Made by a program: the position numbers and the translations under genes. Below are positions 57,084 through 64,000 of a DNA stretch of 64,000 nucleotides, one piece after another (position 1 is the stretch's first letter; each line of letters begins with the position of its first letter). The notes below the pieces were generated by a model that was not told the origin of the DNA, did no database searches, and saw only the letters and a list, made by a program, of their open reading frames with translations. This DNA is from Nocardia farcinica. GTDB taxonomy: Bacteria; Actinomycetota; Actinomycetes; Mycobacteriales; Mycobacteriaceae. The DNA is taken from assembly GCF_001182745.1 (NCBI RefSeq), contig NZ_LN868939.1, positions 2,294,001-2,358,000 of the forward strand, given 5' to 3'.

Positions 57084-58925
57084 TCAGGGCACGCGGCGGA
57101 CGGCGCCCTTGTCGGCCGAGGTCGCCAGCGCCGCGTAGGCGCGCAGCGCCGTGGTGACCGTGCGGTCGCGGTCGACCGGCTGCCAGGGACGTTCGGAGGC
57201 CTCCATCTTGGCCCGCCGCTCGGCCAGCACCGCGTCGTCGACGAGCACCTCCAGGGTGCGGGTGGCGACATCGATGCGGATCTGGTCGCCGTTCTCGACC
57301 AGGCCGATCACGCCGCCGCTGGCGGCCTCCGGGGAGATGTGGCCGATGGACAGCCCCGAGGTGCCGCCGGAGAACCGGCCGTCGGTGATCAGCGCGCACT
57401 GCTTGCCCAGGCCCGCGCCCTTGAGGAACGCGGTGGGGTGCAGCATCTCCTGCATACCCGGGCCGCCCGCGGGCCCCTCGTAGCGGACCACGAGCACGTC
57501 GCCCGGCTTGATCTTCTTGCCGAGGATCACCGAGACGGCCTCCTCCTGCGACTCCACGACCACCGCGGGGCCCTGGAAGGAGAACAGGTCCTCGTCGATG
57601 CCCGCCGTCTTGAGGATCGCGCCGTCCGGAGCGATGTTGCCGCGCAACACCACCAGGCCGCCCTCGACGGTGTAGGCGTGCTCCTTGTCGCGGATGCAGC
57701 CGCCCGCGGCGTCGGTGTCCAGCGAGGACCACCGGTTGTCGGTGGAGAACGGCTCGGTGGTGCGCACGCCGCCGGGCGCGGCGTGGAACAGCTCGATCGC
57801 CTCCGCGGAGGCCTTGCCCGAGCGGATGTCCCAGGTGTCGAGCCACTCCTCGAGCGTCGGGGTGTGCACGGTGGTCACGTCGGTGTGCAGCAGGCCGGCC
57901 CGGCGCAGCTCGCCGAGGATGGCCGGGATGCCGCCGGCCCGGTGCACGTCCTCCATGTGGTAGTCGGAGTTCGGCGAGACCTTCGACAGGCACGGCACCT
58001 TGCGGCTGATCTCGTCGATGGTCTCCAGATCGAAATCGATCTCGCCCTCCTGCGCGGCGGCCAGCGTGTGCAGCACCGTGTTGGTGGACCCGCCCATCGC
58101 CACGTCGAGGGCCATCGCGTTGCGGAAGGCCTTGGCGTTGGCGACGTTGCGCGGCAGCACCGAGGCGTCGTCCTCGCGGTACCAGCGGTTGGCGATGTCG
58201 ACGACGACCCTGCCCGCCTTCTCGAACAGCGCGCGGCGCGCGGCGTGGGTGGCCAGCGTGGAACCGTTGCCCGGCAGCGCGAGACCCAGCGCCTCGGTGA
58301 GGCAGTTCATCGAGTTCGCGGTGAACATGCCCGAGCAGGATCCACACGTCGGGCAGGCGCTGCGCTCGACCTCGCTCAGGCCCTCGTCGGTGACGGAGTT
58401 GTTGGCACTGGCCGAGATCGCGGTGATCAGGTCCGTGGGCGCCTGCGCGACACCGCCCACCACCACGGCCTTGCCCGCCTCCATCGGCCCGCCGGAGACG
58501 AAGACCGTCGGGATGTTCAGGCGCATGGCGGCATTGAGCATGCCGGGGGTGATCTTGTCGCAGTTGGAGATGCACACCAGCGCGTCGGCGGTGTGCGCGT
58601 TGACCATGTATTCCACCGAGTCGGCGATGATCTCGCGGGACGGCAGCGAGTACAGCATGCCGCCGTGGCCCATCGCGATGCCGTCGTCGACGGCGATGGT
58701 GTGGAACTCACGCGGCACGCCACCCGCGGCGCGCACGGCCTCGGCCACGATCTCCCCGACGTCCTTCAGATGCACGTGCCCGGGCACGAACTGGGTGTAG
58801 GAGTTCGCGATCGCGACGATGGGCTTGCCGAAATCGGAGTCGGTGAGGCCGGTGGCGCGCCAGAGCGCGCGTGCGCCTGCGGCATTGCGTCCGGCGGTGG
58901 TGGTGCGTGAACGAAGCGGTGGCAT
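57084..58925 (-). CDS. ilvD: Dihydroxy-acid dehydratase
   Basis: 613 residues, the length of E. coli-type IlvD. Iron-sulfur cysteines appear in [14 protein letters not shown] and [18 protein letters not shown], with the catalytic region [21 protein letters not shown]. It makes 2-keto acids for isoleucine, valine and leucine from the dihydroxy acids produced by IlvC. AGGACC is about 8 nt before the ATG. It is transcribed toward doxX. In M. tuberculosis ilvD lies elsewhere (Rv0189c), so its position beside ilvBNC is a lineage-specific arrangement. Confidence 0.96.
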   Translation of the reverse strand: MPPLRSRTTTAGRNAAGARALWRATGLTDSDFGKPIVAIANSYTQFVPGHVHLKDVGEIVAEAVRAAGGVPREFHTIAVDDGIAMGHGGMLYSLPSREIIADSVEYMVNAHTADALVCISNCDKITPGMLNAAMRLNIPTVFVSGGPMEAGKAVVVGGVAQAPTDLITAISASANNSVTDEGLSEVERSACPTCGSCSGMFTANSMNCLTEALGLALPGNGSTLATHAARRALFEKAGRVVVDIANRWYREDDASVLPRNVANAKAFRNAMALDVAMGGSTNTVLHTLAAAQEGEIDFDLETIDEISRKVPCLSKVSPNSDYHMEDVHRAGGIPAILGELRRAGLLHTDVTTVHTPTLEEWLDTWDIRSGKASAEAIELFHAAPGGVRTTEPFSTDNRWSSLDTDAAGGCIRDKEHAYTVEGGLVVLRGNIAPDGAILKTAGIDEDLFSFQGPAVVVESQEEAVSVILGKKIKPGDVLVVRYEGPAGGPGMQEMLHPTAFLKGAGLGKQCALITDGRFSGGTSGLSIGHISPEAASGGVIGLVENGDQIRIDVATRTLEVLVDDAVLAERRAKMEASERPWQPVDRDRTVTTALRAYAALATSADKGAVRRVP

Positions 58926-59064
58926 GTGGATGGTCCTCGATGGGTCGCGGGGCTGGGGTGCGACGTCGCGCCGGACACGAGGTCGGCGGCCTCACCACGG
59001 TACTCCCGCGGCATCGACGGCCCGGACACCGGTAGCCGACAGCGCCGGATGCCGCGCCGGAGGC

Positions 59065-59688
59065 TCAGACCTTGCCGGTGTCGCTCTTGCCGGTGTCGTC
59101 GCCGCCGGTGTCGTCGCCGCCGGTGTCGCCGCTGCCGGTGCCGGTGCGCGGGGAATCGGTGCCGGGCGCGTCGTCGGTCGCGCTCGCCGCCTCGGCGTCC
59201 TCGCTCGCCCGCTCGGCCTGCGCCGCGGCGCCGAACACGTCGGGCAGCCGTCCCCGCGACGCGGCGATGAGCTTGCGCAACTGGTCGTAGCTCACCGCGG
59301 GCAACGCCACGGTCGAGTCGTCGGCGAGGTGCGCCCGCGCGAAGCCACGTTTGGGGATGCTCACGCCCTTGATCTGCGCCCAGTCCAGGCGCCGCGACCC
59401 GAACACGGTCCGCAGCTCGAGCCCGTCCCCGGTCACCACGGTCCTGGTCCTGGCGACCCACACGGCGACGGCCACCGGGATCAGCAGCAGCCACCACAGC
59501 CCGGCGGGCCAGCCGACGAAGAAGAGGAACACGCACAGCGCCAGCACCACCACGCCGAGGTAGGCGAGCGGCGTGATGCGGATGACGGCCCGTTCGGCGA
59601 CGGCACCCGACGAGCTACCCGTCGACGATCCGGTCGCGGCGGTGTGGGACGATTTACCCGGTGGCACGGACTGATGCGGTGATGACAC
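59065..59688 (-). CDS. PH-domain membrane protein, Cfp6-like (Rv3004-like)
   Basis: 207 residues from GTG 59688, supported by GAGG 7 nt upstream. Two membrane segments (AYLGVVVLALCVFLFFVGW, GLWWLLLIPVAVAVWV) are followed by a bacterial PH-like domain (VTGDGLELRTVFGSRRLDWAQIKGVSIPK, YDQLRKLI), as in the low-molecular-weight antigen Cfp6. The C-terminus is an Asp/Gly/Thr-rich tail made by 15-bp tandem repeats. Function unknown. Divergent from the ilvBNC operon. Confidence 0.82.
   Translation of the reverse strand: MSSPHQSVPPGKSSHTAATGSSTGSSSGAVAERAVIRITPLAYLGVVVLALCVFLFFVGWPAGLWWLLLIPVAVAVWVARTRTVVTGDGLELRTVFGSRRLDWAQIKGVSIPKRGFARAHLADDSTVALPAVSYDQLRKLIAASRGRLPDVFGAAAQAERASEDAEAASATDDAPGTDSPRTGTGSGDTGGDDTGGDDTGKSDTGKV
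59074..59133 (-). repeat. Four 15-bp tandem repeats encoding the Cfp6-like tail
   Basis: Units at 59074, 59089, 59104 and 59119, each GCCGGTGTCG plus five bases; units 2 and 3 are identical. On the minus strand they encode repeated (G/D/S)DTG(G/K) blocks. The unit keeps the frame, so tail length could vary between strains. Confidence 0.8.
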
Positions 59689-59767
59689 ACCACCATCCTC
59701 GCATCCTGGTGATCGGACACAAGCAACCACGGTTGTCCCACATAATGGGACGCGCAGGGTCATCTGT

Positions 59768-59797
59768 TTGACTCTTCGGTTCACGCCCGCTTAACGT
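59768..59797 (+). promoter_or_regulatory. SigA-type promoter of the ilvBNC operon
   Basis: TTGACT (59768-59773) and TAACGT (59792-59797) are separated by 18 nt, close to the primary sigma factor consensus. The -10 ends 7 nt before the GTG of the leader peptide, so transcription should start at or next to its first codon. Confidence 0.75.
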
Positions 59798-59804
59798 CGT
59801 GCGC

Positions 59805-59852
59805 GTGAATCGAAACGAGTTGCTCGTAATCGGCCGGCGCGTCCAGCGTTGA
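59805..59852 (+). CDS. ilv leader peptide (transcription attenuator)
   Basis: A 15-codon reading frame, GTG to [18 protein letters not shown]. It contains Leu-Leu-Val-Ile in a row, the three amino acids whose synthesis depends on the downstream enzymes. It is followed by a base-paired segment and an intrinsic terminator, then ilvB. This is the layout of branched-chain amino acid attenuators such as that of Corynebacterium glutamicum ilvBNC. Ribosome stalling at these codons when charged tRNA is short would favour read-through. The short palindrome ACGAG-TTG-CTCGT (59815-59827) overlaps the Leu codons. Confidence 0.8.
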   Translation: MNRNELLVIGRRVQR

Positions 59853-59935
59853 GCCTGACTGCCTAGGTCGAATACGTCAGCTCGCGTTTGCGACGCGCCA
59901 CCCTCGAACAGCCACACGCTGTCGAGGGCTTTTTT
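59851..59935 (+). terminator. Attenuator: pause hairpin and intrinsic terminator before ilvB
   Basis: The first hairpin pairs CTGAC with GTCAG between 59851 and 59889, extended by GAGC/GCTC with a bulge. The terminator is CCCTCG (59901-59906) plus ACAGC pairing with GCTGT plus CGAGGG (to 59928), followed by CTTTTTT (59929-59935), the clearest T run of any terminator in the window. I could not resolve a convincing antiterminator pairing by eye. Confidence 0.8.
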
Positions 59936-60036
59936 GTGTTCGGACATCGTCCGGCACGGCGGGTCAGCGGACGCCGGTCGTGCCAGGCACACAAGTGTTG
60001 TCCGGGTTCGGAACGACAAGTGAGGAAACGAAGACG

Positions 60037-61980
60037 GTGAGCGCACCAACCGCACGACCCGGGCCCTCGGCCCGCAGGTCAGCGCCTTCGACGAATCAGC
60101 AGGCCACGCCTGCTGCCGCTACCACGGCGAACCGCCGCCAGGTTCCGCCCGAGCGAGTGACCGGCGCCCAGTCGGTCGTGCGCTCGCTCGAGGAGCTCGG
60201 CGTCGACACCGTCTTCGGCATTCCCGGCGGCGCGATCCTGCCCGTCTACGACCCGCTCTTCGACTCCACCAAGGTGCGTCACGTGCTGGTCCGCCACGAG
60301 CAGGGCGCAGGCCACGCCGCGACCGGCTACGCGCAGGCCACCGGCAAGGTCGGTGTGTGCATGGCCACATCCGGGCCCGGCGCGACCAACCTGGTGACCC
60401 CGATCGCCGACGCCCAGATGGACTCGGTGCCGATCGTCGCCATCACCGGGCAGGTCGGCCGCGGCCTGATCGGCACCGACGCCTTCCAGGAAGCCGACAT
60501 CTCCGGCATCACCATGCCGATCACCAAGCACAACTTCCTGATCACCGACGGCATCGACATCCCGCGCATCATCGCCGAGGCGTTCTACCTGGCCGCCTCC
60601 GGCCGCCCCGGCGCGGTGCTGGTCGACATCCCCAAGGACGTGCTGCAGGCGCAGACCACCTTCAGCTGGCCGCCGGAGATGCGGCTGCCCGGCTACCGTC
60701 CGGTCACCAAGCCGCACGGCAAGCAGGTGCGCGAGGCCGCGCGGATGATCCTCGAGTCCAAGGCCCCCGTGCTCTACGTGGGCGGCGGCGTCATCAAGGC
60801 CGACGCCTCGGCCGAGCTGCTGGAGCTGGCCGAACTCACCGGCATCCCGGTGGTCACCACCCTGATGGCGCGCGGCGCGTTCCCCGACAGCCACCAGCTC
60901 AACATGGGCATGCCCGGCATGCACGGCACCGTCGGCGCGGTCGCCGCGCTGCAGAAGGCCGACCTGCTCATCACCCTCGGCGCGCGGTTCGACGACCGCG
61001 TCACCGGGCAGCTGGACTCCTTCGCACCCGGCGCCAAGGTCATCCACGCCGACATCGACCCGGCCGAGATCGGCAAGAACCGGCACGCCGACGTGCCGAT
61101 CGTGGGCGACTGCCGCGAGGTGATCGCCGAGCTCATCGAGACGCTCAAGGCCGAGCCGACCGCGGGCGAGGCCCCGCTGCTGAACCTCACCGAGTGGTGG
61201 ACCTACCTCGACGGCGTGCGCAAGCAGTACCCGCTGGGCTGGACCCCGCCCAGCGACGGCTCGCTCTCGCCCGAGTTCGTCATCGAGGCGCTCGGCCGCC
61301 TGGCCGGCCCCGAGGCCATCTACTGCGCGGGCGTCGGCCAGCACCAGATGTGGGCGGCCCAGTTCATCAAGTACGAGAAGCCGCGCACCTGGCTCAACTC
61401 CGGCGGCCTCGGCACCATGGGCTACGCCGTGCCCGCCGCGATGGGCGCCAAGATGGGCATGCCCGACCGCGAGGTCTGGGCGGTCGACGGCGACGGCTGC
61501 TTCCAGATGACCAACCAGGAGCTGGCCACCTGCGCGGTGGAAGGCGTGCCGATCAAGGTCGCGCTGATCAACAACGGCAACCTCGGCATGGTCCGCCAGT
61601 GGCAGACCCTGTTCTACGAGGAGCGCTACTCCAACACCGACCTGGGCACCCACACCCTGCGCATCCCCGATTTCGTCAAGCTCGCCGAAGCGCTCGGCTG
61701 CCACGGCATCCGGGTCGAGAAGGAAGAGGACGTCGAGGCCGCGATCCGCGAGGCGCAGTCCATCAACGACCGCCCCGTCGTCATCGACTTCATCGTCGGC
61801 AAGGACGCGCAGGTGTGGCCGATGGTCGCCGCGGGCACCAGCAACGACGAGATCATGGCCGCGCGCGGCATCCGGCCGCTCTTCGACGAGGACGAGCAGG
61901 CCGCCGAGCCCGCCGTCATCCACGAGGCGATGACCCACGGAGATCGCGCGGCCGAGCAGAACAAGGGGACCGAAGAATGA
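60037..61980 (+). CDS. ilvB: Acetohydroxyacid synthase large subunit
   Basis: 647 residues from GTG 60037. ThDP enzyme features: catalytic glutamate in [22 protein letters not shown]/central domain ([19 protein letters not shown]), and the ThDP-magnesium motif [18 protein letters not shown] to [13 protein letters not shown]. It condenses two pyruvates, or pyruvate and 2-oxobutyrate, the first step of valine/leucine/isoleucine synthesis. GAGG is 11 nt upstream. The N-terminal 50 residues are a low-complexity Ala/Thr/Pro extension typical of actinobacterial IlvB1. Its stop overlaps ilvN. Confidence 0.97.
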   Translation: MSAPTARPGPSARRSAPSTNQQATPAAATTANRRQVPPERVTGAQSVVRSLEELGVDTVFGIPGGAILPVYDPLFDSTKVRHVLVRHEQGAGHAATGYAQATGKVGVCMATSGPGATNLVTPIADAQMDSVPIVAITGQVGRGLIGTDAFQEADISGITMPITKHNFLITDGIDIPRIIAEAFYLAASGRPGAVLVDIPKDVLQAQTTFSWPPEMRLPGYRPVTKPHGKQVREAARMILESKAPVLYVGGGVIKADASAELLELAELTGIPVVTTLMARGAFPDSHQLNMGMPGMHGTVGAVAALQKADLLITLGARFDDRVTGQLDSFAPGAKVIHADIDPAEIGKNRHADVPIVGDCREVIAELIETLKAEPTAGEAPLLNLTEWWTYLDGVRKQYPLGWTPPSDGSLSPEFVIEALGRLAGPEAIYCAGVGQHQMWAAQFIKYEKPRTWLNSGGLGTMGYAVPAAMGAKMGMPDREVWAVDGDGCFQMTNQELATCAVEGVPIKVALINNGNLGMVRQWQTLFYEERYSNTDLGTHTLRIPDFVKLAEALGCHGIRVEKEEDVEAAIREAQSINDRPVVIDFIVGKDAQVWPMVAAGTSNDEIMAARGIRPLFDEDEQAAEPAVIHEAMTHGDRAAEQNKGTEE

Positions 61981-62480
61981 GCAGCACCCACACCCTGAGC
62001 GTCCTGGTCGAGGACAAGCCGGGCGTGCTGGCGCGGGTGGCGAGCCTGTTCTCCCGCCGCGGATTCAACATCGAATCGCTGGCGGTCGGCGGCACCGAGA
62101 TCCCCGACATCTCACGGATGACCATCGTCGTCACCGTCGAGGACCTGCCGCTCGAACAGGTCACCAAACAGCTCAACAAGCTGGTGAACGTGATCAAGAT
62201 CGTCGAGCAGGACGCCGACGCGTCGGTGGCCCGCGAGCTGATCCTGGTGAAGGTGCGCGCGGACGCGAGCGTGCGGACCCAGGTGATCGAGGCCGTGCAG
62301 TTGTTCCGCGCCAAGGTCATCGACGTCTCGCCCGACGCGCTCACCGTCGAGGCGACCGGCACCCGCTCCAAGCTCGACGCGCTGCTGCGCATGCTCGAGC
62401 CCTACGGGATCCGGGAGATCGTGCAGTCCGGTGTGGTCGCCGTCGGTCGCGGACCGAAGTCGATCACGGCGACTCGCTGA
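61977..62480 (+). CDS. ilvN: Acetohydroxyacid synthase regulatory subunit
   Basis: 167 residues. N-terminal ACT domain ([33 protein letters not shown]) binds the feedback inhibitor, usually valine; the C-terminal domain ([32 protein letters not shown]) activates IlvB. The ATG overlaps the ilvB stop (ATGA), so the two are made together. Orthologue: Rv3002c. Confidence 0.97.
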   Translation: MSSTHTLSVLVEDKPGVLARVASLFSRRGFNIESLAVGGTEIPDISRMTIVVTVEDLPLEQVTKQLNKLVNVIKIVEQDADASVARELILVKVRADASVRTQVIEAVQLFRAKVIDVSPDALTVEATGTRSKLDALLRMLEPYGIREIVQSGVVAVGRGPKSITATR

Positions 62481-63590
<1,110 letters not shown>

Positions 63591-63603
63591 TCCGTATCGC
63601 GCA

Positions 63604-63636
63604 GAAGGGCCGTCCGCACCCCGCGGGCGGCCCTTC
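63604..63636 (+). terminator. Terminator after ilvC
   Basis: GAAGGGCCGTCCGC (63604-63617) pairs with GCGGGCGGCCCTTC (63623-63636) with one T-G wobble and a 5-nt loop. It lies 14 bp after the ilvC stop. Confidence 0.8.
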
Positions 63637-63701
63637 GCGCGTCGTGGGACCGGCGGTCGAATGCGGCGCACCGCCCCGATCCGACTGCCTACGATGGCGC
63701 C

Positions 63702-64000
63702 ATGCCCGCGTCCTTCACCGAGCGACCGGACCTCCCCGAATTCATGACCTGGGAGGACCTCGAGCAACTGCCTGACGAAATCGCCGATCAGATCGAGCTG
63801 TGGGACGGGCGGGTCGTCTGGGTGCGTCGTGGACCGAGCGAACACCAGCGATTCACCGTGCGCATCCGGAACGCACTCGAACGCTGCGCACGCGCGAGCA
63901 TGACCACGCGCCCCGAAACCTGCTGGCAGGTGGACGTGGAGACCAACGTCTTCCTCGGCAGCACCGGTAAATCCGACTTCCTCACCCCCGACTTCCTGGT
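63702..64000 (+). CDS. Uma2-family (DUF820) endonuclease-fold protein, 5' part
   Basis: The first 99 codons are present; the gene continues past the window. The opening FMTWEDLEQLPDEIADQIELWDGRVVWVRRGPSEHQR is the hallmark of Uma2/DUF820 proteins, which have a PD-(D/E)XK nuclease-like fold; the catalytic strand would begin near the TPDFLV at the edge. The biological role of the family is unknown. TACGAT (63690-63695) ends 6 nt before the ATG. Not part of the M. tuberculosis order, so the synteny breaks after ilvC. Confidence 0.75.
   Translation, partial: MPASFTERPDLPEFMTWEDLEQLPDEIADQIELWDGRVVWVRRGPSEHQRFTVRIRNALERCARASMTTRPETCWQVDVETNVFLGSTGKSDFLTPDFL

Overview
The window reads as a chromosomal core segment of a mycolic-acid-containing actinomycete, most likely Nocardia or a close relative. 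The evidence is very high GC, GTG starts, four-base operon overlaps, and a gene order that follows the Mycobacterium tuberculosis block Rv3041c-Rv3001c almost from end to end. Orthologue names are my recognition of protein families and order, not database hits. I see no rRNA, tRNA, insertion sequence, phage gene or CRISPR array.

Layout. 1-4115: end of a probable ABC ATPase gene, then NUDIX, crotonase and two methyltransferase genes. 4112-12227: DUF1697, a hexapeptide acyltransferase, a secreted lipase, a PQQ-propeller lipoprotein, and a GT4/GH57/methyltransferase operon that matches the proposed methylglucose lipopolysaccharide (MGLP) locus. 12420-14204: etfB-etfA. 14262-18420: LysR/NDH-2 divergent pair, then an OlsB-OlsA-like acyltransferase pair. 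18624-24293: cysteine desulfurase, mnmA, a MetE-like protein, ligA. 24290-27646: a secreted protein, a divergent AAA ATPase, a small membrane protein, GNAT, ACT protein, with two minisatellites between 26914 and 27920. 28002-29770: gatC-gatA.

From about 29.8 to 49.7 kb lies a block that M. tuberculosis lacks between gatA and pfkA. It holds a START-like gene with a KstR-type operator, a phospholipase A2-like protein, two NarL-type two-component systems, two receptor Ser/Thr kinases, a MacB-type ABC exporter, two paralogous LppW-like lipoproteins, and a TetR/Old Yellow Enzyme operon. As a result gatCA and gatB are 23 kb apart.

49748-64000 returns to the conserved order: pfkA, a duplicated VapB/RHH-like protein, a lipoprotein hydrolase, gatB, DUF4259, LppZ-like and DoxX genes, ilvD, Cfp6-like, and ilvB-ilvN-ilvC. 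The ilv operon is preceded by a textbook attenuator: a 15-codon leader containing Leu-Leu-Val-Ile, then a terminator with a T run. A Uma2-family gene runs off the right edge.

A theme across the window is leaderless expression: at least 18 start codons have a TANNNT hexamer ending 6-8 nt upstream, and few of these have a convincing ribosome binding site.
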